The notes: generated by a model from the sequence alone, not told the origin. A stretch of 64,000 bases of DNA from Corinectria fuckeliana (GCA_019137255.1 WPDH01000140.1:62001-126000); one strand, 5' to 3'; counted from the first letter of the stretch, positions 47,824-60,184 are shown. Numbers and translations: made by a program.

Positions 47824-49922
47824 GATTTCGAGAACAGGCGAAAAATGTCGTAGGTGCTGGTTTGATCGTCGCACGCGAATGTTTGTGCGTTATGATGGCT
47901 GTGCAAATGTGCGTTCTTAGGTATTCCGACGTTAGTATTACAGACGGTTAGATGGATAGTAGGTAAAGAGGGTGGTTTACCTTTAACTCGAAGCGGGCTT
48001 TGCGAGGGGAAGTTGGTCGAAGGATGAATGCCGACGAGGTGAGCGCCGAGAAGTCGAGAGTTGGGAGAATTTAGTGCAAGAGACGGGAGTCGAGAGAGTC
48101 AAGAACCGAGATGAAGAAGGGGGGAGAAAAAAAAGAGAGTGCTGCTCTTGTTTACTCAGGGTAGATTGCCTGAGGCAAACTGTAGATAATCAGTTTTATC
48201 ACTGAATTAATGCCCATCTGTGTGAACATTAATCATTGCTTGCGTCAACCGCAAATACTTGAACGAAAAATGCGTAAATCACTGCTGCACTTCGGTAGAA
48301 ACTTACCGACGATAGGCTCCAAACCTGCTTCTTCTGAGACATGGACGCTTGCTGGTGCTGTTCGAAGGGTGTGTCTCCTATCCTCAGTACCTCGCTACCA
48401 CGAAGTGCACCTTCACACACGGGACTACCTAATGCCTTGCGACTTGCACCCAGAAATTGTGTTCAGTTGCTAAATGTATTGCCTCCAAGACAAGCAAACC
48501 TGTGCAAACCCTTGCATTAGCTCGTCGGACAAGATAGAAAACGCTACTGCGTTCTCTTATGAAAAGCCTCTCCACGATCATGGCTGCACCGTCTTGTGAC
48601 CTCGACATCATGAATGCCTAAGACATTTTTTGAGAGCCTTGAATTAAAAGGAATGGGCCATGCCGCCGTAATCATCTTCGACAAGGTTCGACTTCTCTGG
48701 TGATTTCGACAAGTCGCATCCTAGAAGAACTAACGGCGCTTTGCGAAGCCGCTTGAAGATCCAGAATTGTCTCGGGTTAGTTCTTTTAGGAGCCGTTGTT
48801 TGTTTTCTGCATACCGTAAACCTCAATTGCGAGTTGCTTTGCCTGTTTAATGCTGACAAGACGTTGTCTTCGTAGGTGTGAGGTCCGAAATCTGACTGTA
48901 TGTGCCAGGTATGCTGTGTGAGATCCATATACTGTTCAGTTGTTTAATTGTGAGGTGAAAGCGTTTCTTGGCGATAGTGTAGAGGCATTCGAAGCAGACT
49001 CTTTCGCATGTAGGCAGAAACAAGAATGCACCGAAGTCGCTCGAAGTGTTTATCGAAGCAATGCAGCCGAGTGATATCGCAGTAGCCCGATTTTCCCTTC
49101 AGCGAGACTAGAATTTCAGGTACGTGCTGTATAATTCTCGGTGTGCTGTAGGAGCTTTCACGATTGACCACCCCTTGAGTGAAACCCGTGAGACTCGAGC
49201 CAAGGACTGCATGTCGAGGCGTTTGAGGATCAAAAGAATCGCTGAGGGCCCTATGCCGGCCTAAAGACCGACCATCTATCCTTGGTCGCTACTGATCCAG
49301 ATGGAAGCGCCCCTAACTCGGCTTCCTCTTTCTTGTGAAGTGCCCGGCCCTTCTTTCGGACCGAGGCGAGGTGATGCGCTGGATTTTCTCGCGGCGAGTC
49401 TCGAAGACGTCTTGTAAGACTTTGCGAACAATACCGTACCTTGCCTGTGAGGCTGCGCCTTGGCGAACCATATGTCTGCGCCTCTAAGGCGAAATGACAC
49501 AGGGTCACATGAGGGGTTGTTGCAGTTGCAATCTGCAGAGCCCAGCCAACAATGCGATTCGCATGTGGTATCGCGGCGGCTTAGCATGAAGCCCATTTTC
49601 TGAGCCCAGGCAGACAGTGTAGGCGGTATTGATCTCGGCTGTCAGCAGTTGTCTCACTCCATGTCAGCAGCTCGACTCCCTGCCAACCATTTACTGGCTA
49701 GAGTGGCGGGCTTTCCATCTCCGAGGCCGCCACGGCGTGAGTAACGGGGAGATCGCCTGCTTCACGACAGATGATTGGTTACACAAGCACTGGCTATCGC
49801 CGTGCATTTCAGTGCATATGACTTATCTATCTGGCTATTTGGAGATCTGGCCGTCCACTCCAATTCTTCCCAGTACCTGTTCAGTCCTCGCTGCTCCTGT
49901 TCCTAAGTGAGTGGCCGGCACA
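47824..49922. other. Intergenic region (2.1 kb)
   Basis: Divergent spacer between the small Cys-rich frame and the kinase gene. No supported gene. This is the change from the core segment to the accessory-looking right part. Confidence 0.55.
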
Positions 49923-52900
49923 ATGGCGTCAACCGATTACACCAGTATATGCAACGAGCTACACGACCAGATACTACAACAGCTAAAGAGAAGAGACGAC
50001 GAGAGCCTCCGGTTTGTCTCCAGGGGCACCGCGAAGGCGATTCTGCAAGGAGACTTTCTCCTGCGATTTTTCGACAGCCTCGTGCCACTCGGCTTCCCCC
50101 CGCACAACGCATCGCAACAAATCGACCCAAGCCGGGTTGACTTTGTCGACAGGGTGGAAAGCAAGAAACTTTACAACCTCCTGGCCATCTTGCTACATGG
50201 CAAGCGCCCGATCGAAGTAGCAAGACTCTTCGTCCGTAAGCTCGTGGCTCAAGATGCATGGCCGGTGCTACCCGAAGACGATGACGATGACGAAGATATA
50301 AGCCGCCTCGACTACCTCCCGGCACATCGTAGTCACCTCTTGGAGCTTTTTGACAACGATGAGGTCACGGCGGACAAGATCTTGGACATGCAGGCTTGCT
50401 TCTGTCCCGTGTTGCTGGTCAAAGGGAAAGAGGTCCGGGTCCAGGATCCCAAACACGCTCGTTTGCCCTACTTGAAGGACGAGAAGCTGATTGGTGAAGG
50501 CTCCTACGGCAAGGTTTTCAGGGTCGTCGTCGCTGCAGGGCATTTCTATGACCCGGTATCCAATAATGGCAACGCTGGGAAGCAAGAGCTAGCAAGGAAG
50601 GACTACGACTTCAGCCCCAAGTACAAGGACCGCAGCCGAGCAGAGCGCGATATCATCTCGAAAATCCTAAACAGCAACGCCTGGAAGTGCAACAATCTGC
50701 TCGAGAGCTATGGTAGCCTCGAAATCAACGACACCTATAGCCTCTTCATGCCGCTTGCGATTTGTGACCTGCGACAGTACATGATGGAGAAGTACAAGGA
50801 AGCACCCAGCACAATGGTGAAAAGGGCCAAGATGGTCCTTTGCGCCGAAGGGCTTGCGGACGGGCTAGACTTTCTACACACCAAGATGCAGACGCTGGAC
50901 CAGCTTGAGGACCTAGCCTGCTACCACATGGACCTGAAGCCTGCCAATGTTCTCGTGTTCAAGGACACCAGGCATGAGGATGATGACTTTATCTGGAAGC
51001 TGAGCGACTTTGGCATGTCGCGCGTCAAAATCAAAACCCGGGGCCGGAAAGAGAAGGAGGAAGACTTCAGAGACTGGTTCAAAACAAGAGATCAGACCCT
51101 AGAGCCAACAGCTTCACCAACCGTCAGTCGCCGCGGCCCCGGCACTTACTTGGCTCCGGAGTCGGTCTCATCCAATCCCACCATGAATGCCCTGAGTGAC
51201 GTCTGGGCTCTCGGCTGCGTCATCAGCATCGTGTTTGCATACCTAGAGGAGGGCTGTGAGGGCGTTGAATCCTACAAAGAAGCCCGTATAGGAACCCCTA
51301 ACGCAGAGGGTATGGACCGGTTCTTCCTGCGTGGCAGGTACTTCTCTCCCTACCGAGTCAACCCGGTAGTCGCAGAGCGGCACGAGCACGTGGCCAAGAA
51401 AGCAGGGCGACGAAACGTCGAAGAGGGACAGATAGTAAGAGACTTGCTAACCTACCTCGAGAAGTCAACCTTTATGATAAGATTGGGCGAACGAGACTCT
51501 GCAGCTCAGGTCAAGAACATGCTACTCAAAACGTACCGAAAGTACATGGCAATGGCAAATCCCCCCGATGGAGTCGATGAGAACCGGCCATCAACTTCCT
51601 TGTGGAATCGCCTTTTTCGGTGAACACACATACGGCTTCCGATCTTGACGACCGGCTAATCTTTGATATGCGTAGGCACAGAAAATCTGTGGCAGATGTC
51701 AGGGTTGACGTGTTGTCAATACTCACATCCGTTCAGGATCCTTACGAGTACTGTGAGGTCTCTTTTGATGGAGACCTTGCTGTCTTCTGGAGCGACACTA
51801 AATTAGCCCTCTTCTCATCGAGCCCCTTGACCAATGACGCAATAATGAAGAGCCCAGTATCGGAGTACGCACTCGAGAAGGAAAGCAGCGCATGGAAGAG
51901 CATCAGCCTAAGCAGTGAATATCTTGTTGCCTCCATATCAGGGAGCGATAGATTCGAGGTATTGAGCGGAACATCCACTTGTTCGAAACATCCAGCAAGA
52001 GTAAGAACTGACCGTCATACTCCAAGTGCTACATTTTCGACCTGAAAGGCGGCGATTCAGAAGAGGACAGCTTCTCCCAGAGACATCTAATTTCCTTGCC
52101 CCTCCCTGAGATCAAACGGCTAGCCTTGTCACCGGACGGCGAGACACTAGCTTGTGTGCTGCGACACAACGAGAATGAGCCCATAAAGCGGTACTTATTC
52201 CATGCAAAGGTCTTGGATTTGATCGAAATGGTGGAAGCAAAGTGCGTTTTTGTTCTCAGTGTGAACCTACAAAGTGATCTCGTGACCGCTGATATCTATG
52301 AACAACAGGTCACAGTCATCGGTAGTCTCGGACCGCCGTGGATCTGGCAACTCCGCCACGCCAGCCAGGGAGCCTTGGTCGATTGAAAGACTAAACAGGT
52401 CTGCGAAAGAGGTGACGTGTTTTATGTTCTCGGCCGAGGACCGCGTTTATATGCTCCCGACCCCTGATACCACCCCAACCCCTGATATCACAGCCCGAAG
52501 CCGAGAGATCGTCTCTGTATCACTCTCCTCGAAGAGAGTCGACACCTTAAGTATAGAATCAGAAGTAAGCGCAGCTCATTATTACCCTTCAATAAAGGCT
52601 GCTTGTTCACGTTCATCGATTTTTACAGGGTTTCGATGGCAGCAGTACTGCGATCCCCTTCGTCACGACGTTCGCCCCCTTCCATCGTGAACCACCAACT
52701 TGTGCCATTGTTACGCGTGAGCACACCGTCATTGTCGCCAATTCGGATCGCCGGGTGGAGAAGACCATCGAGAATTATCGTGTGCTGCATCTCATGATGA
52801 GCCATGATGATAGGACGATGTTCGCGCTAGGGACAAGGTCAGCGGAAAACAAGTTGCACTTGCTTGAGCTGTCCGTCCCCGGCCCCAACGACAAGTTGAA

Positions 52901-53054
52901 GGTAGAGCACATCACAGAGGTCTCGAAGCTATCACACCACGACAAGCTCGTGGCAAGACTAGTGGTCCATGAAGACCAACGCTATGTGCTCATCGCTGCC
53001 TTTGCACGTGGGAATCGAGCGAGCGAAGCGATCATTAAAATCCACCTATCTTAA
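49923..53054 (+). CDS. Protein kinase fused to a C-terminal beta-propeller-like region
   Basis: Five exons (49923-51619, 51676-51958, 52027-52241, 52309-52564, 52629-53054), introns of 56, 68, 67 and 64 bp, 958 aa in phase. Residues 1-185 form a fungus-type helical N-terminus with an acidic run. The kinase domain has the glycine loop GEGSYGKVF (about 191), a lysine in ELARKDY, catalytic HMDLKPAN (about 334; Met replaces Arg of HRD), DFGMSR (about 361) and GTYLAPES (about 408). All core catalytic residues appear present, so it is probably active Ser/Thr type. Read without splicing the kinase would stop after SLWNRLFR. Removing the first 56-bp intron continues it into repeated strand-like blocks (SILTSVQDPYEYCEVSFDGD, RLALSPDGETLACVL, NYRVLHLMMSHDDRTMFALG) that look like WD-type propeller blades. 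It ends 60 bp from the convergent CorA-like gene. Confidence 0.9.
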
Positions 53055-53114
53055 AATTTTAATTATACACACTCATTCCAGTTCATTCGAGCCAAAGACG
53101 AAAGTTCAGGGGCC

Positions 53115-54734
53115 TCAGAAATCTCCCCCCCTGTGTGCTTCAAGTCCTGATCGTGTTCCGGCATCTTGTTTGTTCACAAACACACAGCGGATCGCAAACT
53201 TGGTAACCAGGGGCCGCTTTCCATCGTATGGCAACAACAAAAAGGTGGCTCCGGTCAGCATGATAGCGACAACTACGTATATCCAAATCATAGGTGTGAC
53301 GATGATACGACGATTTTCCTCGTCCATGGAAAAGAAGTTCATGCCGAAGAAGGTCTGTTGATAGACATGCAGAGGGACTCAACCGTCAGCGCTTGCGATA
53401 TTGACACCACATTGTCGGAACCTTTAATTACAAAGGGGGCTCAGGTACGGGAAAGACTTACACTCACGGACGACGCCGGCAGGTAGAACAGCGTAACAGT
53501 GGTGATGAAGGCGACTGACTTGTTCATGCGTAGCATGAGCTCGTTTTGCTCTTTCGCGATGGCCTGATCGCGGAGCGATAACGTTTCCGACAGAAGCTGA
53601 GCCGTCGTTTGAGATCGCTGTTGTAGGTACTTTGCCGTACGCGAGTAGGCTGCGCACTGGCGACGATGGGTTCTGAGTTCGGTGGTGAGTTGGCATGTCA
53701 GCTCCGCTGTCATTAGGGGCGGCTTCTGCTGATGGTCTATGAGAGCAAGGAGCTCGTCAAGAACTTCAGTGGCTTGCGATAGGATAGCGGGGATCTGAAG
53801 AAAGCGGTTGTCGAGACTGACGAGTTTGCTCAGGCTGTCTTGGCCTATCGTCAAAGGCCGATCGATGTAGCCGGCGATGGTACTGTTTCTCTGCAAGTGG
53901 ATCAGTAAGACGTCGATGCTGATTACAGTGGTTTTTCAAGTCGGGGGACGATTACACGTACTATTTTTAGGACCTCACGCTCCTGGGCGGCGATGTACTG
54001 CCTCCAAGGAGGACAATACGTCGAGAACAAGGTCTTGTGAAGCCAAAAGGGGCTGTTCGCGACTTCCTTGTTGGGACCTTTTGGATCGTGTAACAACAAC
54101 TCTCTTATCCCCTGCTGAGCCTTCGAGTTGGGCGTCGGGCTGAAAAGGATGTAGAGGCTTTGCCGCATGGCTGCGTTGAAGCGGTGGTATATCCCACTTT
54201 GCTGAATCACCCACGTGTTTTGTTCCATCTTGAACTTCGGATAGCGGATAGTATACGATGTCTCTGCGACTGGCGTCAGCATTACTGATCTTTGGGGCAA
54301 ATCCTCAATGCCGAGCTCACCAAAGCATGAGTCGCGCGTTGAGTGTGAAAATGGGATACAGAAGACCTCCTCCAGGTCGAGGTTACGCGCATAGAAACAG
54401 GAAGGTAAGTCCCAGAATGACGGACTTATCCCGTAATGCGAGACAATGTAGTCCATCATCGGTTTTGTGATTTGTAACGGTACATATGAGTTTCGCTGGC
54501 ATATCGATCTGGAAATCCGTTCAGCCATGAGCTTAGTCGCTTTCAGCAAGCAAGAAGACATGAGGAAACAAACATGATAAGGCATGTATAATCAGCTTCT
54601 TTGGAGGCACTCAGGTGGACGTCCATCTCCTTCAGCGTCCTGAAATGGTACACACGTGTCCCGGATGGGCCTGTGTACGAAAACTCGACTGATTCGATCA
54701 CGTCGTCGACGAAACAGTTGGCCAAGGACGACAT
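53115..54734 (-). CDS. CorA-like divalent metal (Mg2+) transporter family protein
   Basis: Four exons on the minus strand (54734-54574, 54508-53962, 53890-53462, 53354-53115), introns 65, 71 and 107 bp, 458 aa from the ATG at 54,734. The last intron joins FYLPASSVS to TFFGMNFFSMDE, restoring the CorA signature Gly-Met-Asn (about 383-385) after TM1. TM2 is PMIWIYVVVAIMLTGATFLL. The upstream part (YVPLQITKPMMDYIVSHYGI, SPSFWDLPSCF) matches the cytosolic domain of the fungal CorA-like family, which is expanded in accessory regions. The N-terminus is shorter than usual in that family. An acceptor-like TTGCAG lies just upstream of the ATG, so a further 5' exon is possible. The fungal members' transported ion is unproven. 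Confidence 0.83.
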
Positions 54735-56223
54735 TGAATAGTCTGCAATGGTACCGGCTGAAGATCAGAATGTCGTTAGGGGTAGGCCAAGGTTTCCGGG
54801 TAAGCGGGCACCAGCAGGACTGTTCTTTTTTCAATTTAAATGGGCAATGCGTGATAACCTAGGTAAGGTAGATATTGATGAACCACAATATTTCGTGCTA
54901 GGTACCCATCACAAAATCTGCCACAGCGAAGCCTTACGCAAGCCACCGCCACTACAACTCCTAGGCGCAGTACCTTATATGACAAACAGGGTCATTTCTC
55001 TCGAACAGCACTGGTTCGGTCAGTAGGTATAAATGGATCATGGCGGCGGGTACTTGTTCTCAGGCCATGCGCTTACTCAATATAAAACTGTATGTGAAGA
55101 TAGCTAGTCAGTCGATACAGCTACGAATTGAGGTATCAGAAGCTGAGCCTTGAACTCACATCATCCACTTCTCTAGGTGCGTCAAAGACCCATATGTCCT
55201 CTTTCATCTGACAGCCTCGTTCAGCGGGCGCTGGAAGTTGGAACCAACCAGGCTGTACGGCAGCCAGTAAGATCCCCGACATACCACAATATTAAACTCT
55301 TTGTTGCCTGGGAACAATCTCTCCAGGAGTCGTTGGAGACGAACCTTGGTCAAATAACGATTGGTTGTGTTTTGCTGCATGGTCTAGGCTTATTTCTCGG
55401 AGCTGGTCTGATCCCTTACAAGGCATACACGGGGGGTTTCTATCCGACATATATTTGTACAAACGCGTACGCATCCATGCTTGTTGTGATCACCAAGCCA
55501 TCATGCCACACTAGGCAGAGAAGGTCAAGAAGGCGATTGCCACGTCATAGCCCGGTGATGCACAGCCTTCGGTGCCTATAAGTCGGCATGTCTCACCACC
55601 CACACCATATAAGCACACGCACAAGCACGTATCTAAGAATACACGACAGCCTCGATCTCAGCTGTCTTCTATCCTCCGGTGACTCATCCCATCCCCAGAC
55701 CCAGCCTTCAAAGACTCTCTAGTGTTTCTGCTGATTCAATTAGTTTCAGATTTTCACGGGCAATTAGAGTGCAGAGGAATGTCGTGTGAAGCAGTTCGTA
55801 GCACGTTCAAAGGAACTGCAGTTAGAGCACGGATATGCACTTTCAAGTCCAAGTCACTTGACATGCGCCTCGTTCGTATTCGTAGAAACAAGGCGTTCTC
55901 GCTGACAGTGATGACGACTGCATGCCACACGGACACCGATACCTGCGAAGCTGAAGAGCTATGGATGTACCCTATTGGACGCCGAGCTTGCTTTCCAAAG
56001 TCCCAAATCCCCAGATGCCTCCAACGCGGTATTTTCTGCATAGTATAAGAATCGAAATTAAGGAGCGATGTTCAGATTGGAACGGAACAAGCTGTCAAAC
56101 AAAGGGGGTTGTTTCCTTTCCACTGGCTCACACTCACCTTCTTAGTCCACCGTCTCTCTACAGTCGCTACCTTACTCTTACATCTCCACCACACCGCTGT
56201 GCACTTGCTCGCACTGAGAATCG
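54735..56223. other. Divergent intergenic region (1.5 kb)
   Basis: Shared promoter space of the CorA-like gene (-) and the permease (+). It may hold an unrecognised first exon of the CorA-like gene near 54,740-54,850. Other open frames are not convincing. Confidence 0.55.
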
Positions 56224-58676
56224 ATGCAGGAATCACACGACTGGGACTGGGTGCCGAGTTGGGCATCGCCACGGAATGCCGCTAGGCAGGAGCCGATCCT
56301 GTCGCAGACGATGGTAGAAATCGACGACGAGTTACAGCGAGCCCGATTGAACGAGACAGTTCCTTGGAACAACAACGAGCCCCAGAAAACCGAGACCAAT
56401 GAAGCAATTCCCAGAGGCGGTGGTGATAACTATGCCCTCCCCGAAACAATCACGAGGGTCATTTTCAGGCTTCCCAAGGGTAGGAGCGTCAGCAGAAAAC
56501 TCAGTGGGATTCAACTGTTTGTAAGCTCAAGCACCTCTATGGCCGAGCCCAGAGTACAGTTCTGACTTGGTCCCTTGACAGATGATCACTTTGAACGGCA
56601 CCTTGGGAACAGGGCTATACGGGCGGGGTGGCCAGATGCTTGAGCTAGGCGGCCCTCTGGCCGTTTTATTTTCCTTCATCATCGTTGGGTTCCTGGCGTG
56701 GGCTGTCATGCAATGCATCACAGAGATGCTCTGCATTTGGCCCGTCCCAGGCGCCTTGTCTGTATTCGTCAGCGAGTTCGTCGACACCGAGTTGGGCATC
56801 GCCGTCGGCGTCGCGTATTGGTAAGCTTGAGACACATAGGATATGCCTATACCTGCTACGACAAGATTATGCTCATCGAAAGCAGGTTCACGTATTCCGT
56901 GTCATTCTATGCGCTGGTAGTGGCCGCGGCTTCTGAGTTGGAAGTCTGGACGCCTTTAAGCACGATTGGAACCGTGGCATTTTACGTCCTGGTTCCATTG
57001 TCCCTGTTCTTCATCAACACCTTCAAGGTTGAGGTGAGTCGCACATAGTCGCCCATCCGCAAGCGCCAAGTGAAAAATTCTGGACTTGCTAACTTTAGTT
57101 TAGATCTATGGCCATATCGAGACATTTTCTGGTATTCTCAAGCTATTCTTCCTCACCATTATCTTGATTTTGTTGCCCGTCATCAATGTAAAGGGTATGT
57201 CTTAGGTCCGACTTGTTTTCCACGCGCGTTGAAGGGCAGCTCTGTAGACAAAGGGCTTGGCTAATGACTACTCACTTAGACAAACTGGGTTTCAAGAGTA
57301 AGTAAATCGATCCGATCTCGAACAAATCTAGTGCTAAAGCGTGACAGACTGGGAGTCCTTGAAGACAGCGACCCAGTTCGATAACGAGGCGACACGAAGC
57401 GGGGGAACTGCGTTTCTGTAAGTCCGCACCTGGCCAGGGGATTTCGAATAAACTTATAACAACGACATCAGCATGGCAATGTCTATTTCAACCTATGCTT
57501 ATGTAGGCGTAGAAATAGTTGCAGCCTCTGCCCTCGAGGCACGATGGTCAAAGCCGCAACAACGCACGAAGCTTGGCGAAGAAGCCCCCAACATTCGCAG
57601 GACAATCAAAGCCTCTGCAGTCTACTTCACAATCCTCGCTGCCGTCGCGTACACTCTAGGCGGTCTCTTTGTCTCGTTCAACGTCAATCGCAGCAATTGC
57701 GACCTTCCTCGGCTCAGCTGGATTGGGCGGTCTGACAACTGCTCATTCACCAAGCGAGCGAATTCCACGTCCGCCTTCGTCATTATTGCCAAGGAGTCTA
57801 GCATAAACAACCTAGACAACGTGTTCAACGCATTCCTTCTCTTCACGGCGCTGACATGCGCAAACACAAATCTCTTTGTTGCGTCTAGAACCCTGTTCGG
57901 CCTCACGGCCCGGCTCGTCGGAGGCACCGGGCGACCGAGACTCATCCGCGTTTTGGCATATTTTGGGAAAACAAACCGCGACATGGTGCCAATACGAGCC
58001 CTTCTCTTCTCAGCTGTTGCATTTTGCTGGGTGCCGTTCCTGCGGCTGATACACCCTAGCGAAGACAGCCAGCCTAGCGCCGTGGTAATTACTCTTGTTG
58101 AAATGTGATTGGAACTCGAGCTGATATCGGACAGTTCGGTCAAGTTCTCGCACAGATGGGCTCCCTCGGCGTCGTCATCGTTTGGGCGTGCAACTGTATA
58201 GCGTTTCTTCGTTACTATTACTGGTAAGCAAGGGCATGCGGGTAGATTGTGGTTTCTGACATCCCTAGCATCAAAAAGCACCAAGCCTATCTCAGAGAAG
58301 AGAACATACCCCGGGTTCGCCGAGCGGCCGACGACTATCCCTATCGCAGCCACTTGCAGCCAGTGTTGGCTTGGGTGGCACTAGGTGGATGCCTATTCAT
58401 CTTGGTCGTCGCTAATGGATCGTTTCTCTGGGATGGCTTCCATTACGAGTCTTTTCTCTCAACATACCTTGCCGTAAGAGCCTACCTAGTTCCAGGAGCC
58501 ACGTGCTGCAACTTTCTAACGCACTTTTTCAGACCATTGCGTTCCTCTTGTTTTGGATAGTCTTGAAACTCGCCCGAGGGGCAAATTGGTCATGGGTTGA
58601 TCTTTCGCGTCCCAGCAGCGTGGGAGAGAAGATTCGCAATCTCCACGACAAGCGATTTGAGGCGACATCTAGTTGA
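56224..58676 (+). CDS. Amino-acid permease (APC superfamily, YAT type)
   Basis: Ten exons (56224-56520, 56582-56820, 56886-57033, 57104-57194, 57280-57297, 57348-57417, 57472-58084, 58135-58223, 58269-58473, 58533-58676) give 637 aa. Exon 5 is only 18 bp, and introns range from 45 to 85 bp. The hydrophilic N-terminus (~100 aa) is followed by about 12 membrane segments. Signatures are LNGTLGTGLY (TM1), GGPLAVLFSFIIVGFLAWAV ending in a TEM-type helix, STYAYVGVEIVAASALEA (TM6 region), NIRRTIKASAVYF, LTCANTNLFVASRTLFGLTA and GQVLAQMGSLGVVIVWACN. It is a plasma-membrane proton symporter of amino acids by family; the substrate is not deducible. Its many introns match housekeeping-type permeases. 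It is the last intact gene before the RIP-decayed block. Confidence 0.92.
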
Positions 58677-59030
58677 GGGGTCTGACGAGGACGAAGGGCG
58701 GTACTTGATTGTGCAAAATACCACAATGATAGGACTGGTGTAGGATCCCAGGTCCTTTCAGGAGCAGCATCGACGTTGTGTCGGACGGTGAAGGCAATTC
58801 GGATCGTCCTCAGGGGGCCCTTTGCTATGTAAAACCGCGAACAGCCGGACCAAAATAAAGACTCCGGCGGTTGATGATGGAAACTTGCAAGTCAGGCTAT
58901 TTTTCATAGACAGAAGAAACCGAAAAGGGTACTATAGACCCAAGTAGGCTACTCACTTCGTAAACTGTCTATGAACATATCCTTTAAAAAGTGGGCATTT
59001 GCATTAGTGATGAAGGTGGGGATGTAGACA
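58677..59030. other. Permease 3' flank up to the compositional border
   Basis: Normal base composition, a probable 3' UTR, and a TACTTCGTA-like word near 58,955. Only 354 bp separate the permease stop codon from the first repeat copy. Confidence 0.6.
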
Positions 59031-59147
59031 ACCTGAGGGGTGACCCTGGCCCTAACCTGAGGGGTGGTTAGGCTAGTAGGGGTTAAAGTGGTTTTTTTAT
59101 AAGTTAACTTATAGGGTGGTCTAATAATTATAATTAGTTAGAATTTA
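59031..59147 (+). repeat. Lightly mutated copy of the palindrome arm at the A+T border
   Basis: It aligns base by base with 59,749-59,866 and, inverted, with about 59,594-59,734. Almost all differences are C-to-T or G-to-A in the copies inside the A+T block: for example AACCTGAGGGGTG here against AACCTAAAAGGTA there. This copy keeps C and G that the others lost, so it is closer to the ancestral sequence. Confidence 0.85.
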
Positions 59148-59282
59148 GAAAAAGTAAAACACTTTTTAGCTAAGCTTAATTAATATATTACTTTTTTATA
59201 CTTATAAAAAATTTTTCTTTTTTTAATATTATAACTACTCTCTCTCTTTTTACTTATTATATTAATAATTAATTAATAAAAT

Positions 59283-60184
59283 ATTAGTAATATATTATAA
59301 ATATATTATAAGATTAAAACTTACTACTAAGAAAGTAGTTAATTTTTTTATAATTAATAAAAGTATTAAAAAGCTAAGAGTCTTTTATATTATTTAGTCT
59401 ACTTAAAGTAAACTTAAAAAGAGATTTATCTTATAATTTCTTAATATAATACCTTTTATAGTATAACTCTTATTAAAAATAAAGTTAATAATTATAATTA
59501 ATATATTATTAATATATTAAGTATTTAAAGTTAGATAAATAAAAGTTTATATTATATAAGAAAAAGCTATTATAAAAAGTAAAAGTTAACTTAAGAGGTG
59601 TTTTACTTTTTTTAAATTTTAACTAATTATAATTATTAGACTATCTTTTAGGTTAACTTATAAAAAACTTATTTTAACTCTTACTAGTATTATTACCTCT
59701 TAGGTTAAGTTTAAAGTTACTCTTAAAGATATAAATAACCTAAAAGGTAATTTTAAACTTAACTTAAGAGGTAGTAGTACTAGTAAAAGTTAAAATAGGT
59801 TTTTTATAAGTTAACTTAAAAGGTAGTCTAATAATTATAATTAGTTAGAATTTAAAAAAAGTAAAATACCTTTTAAGTTAACTTTTACTTTTTATAATAG
59901 CTTCTTCTTATATAATATAAACCTTTATTTATTTAACTTTAAATACTTAATATATTAATAATATATTAATTATAATTATTAACTTTATTTTTAATAAGAG
60001 CTATACTATAAAAGATATTATATTAAGAAATTATAAGATAAATCTCTTTTTAAGTTTACTTTAAGTAGACTAAATAATATAAAAGACTTTTAGCTTTTTA
60101 GTATTTTTATTAATTATAAAAGAATTAACTACTTTCTTAGTAGTAAGTTTTAATCTTATAATATATTTATAATATATTACTAAT
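59283..60184. repeat. 902-bp near-perfect palindrome (two ~450-bp inverted arms)
   Basis: The left arm starts ATTAGTAATATATT and the right arm ends AATATATTACTAAT. Inner landmarks mirror each other (GTTTAAAGTTAC at 59,709 against GTAATTTTAAAC at 59,747). The outer ends and inner landmarks share one centre at 59,733/59,734, so there is essentially no spacer. The differences between arms are mostly transitions. Homology stops abruptly outside both ends. It resembles a foldback element, or two copies of a repeat joined head to head, later hit by RIP. Confidence 0.88.

Noticed and set aside
51602..53054. Series of four offset frames after the kinase as a frameshifted pseudogene
   Set aside because: Every offset is explained by a canonical short intron, and the joined frame closes exactly; a spliced gene is the simpler reading.
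55177..55581. 134-codon plus-strand frame between the CorA-like and permease genes
   Set aside because: No ATG at the frame start, no domain, no splice partner; composition not clearly protein-like.
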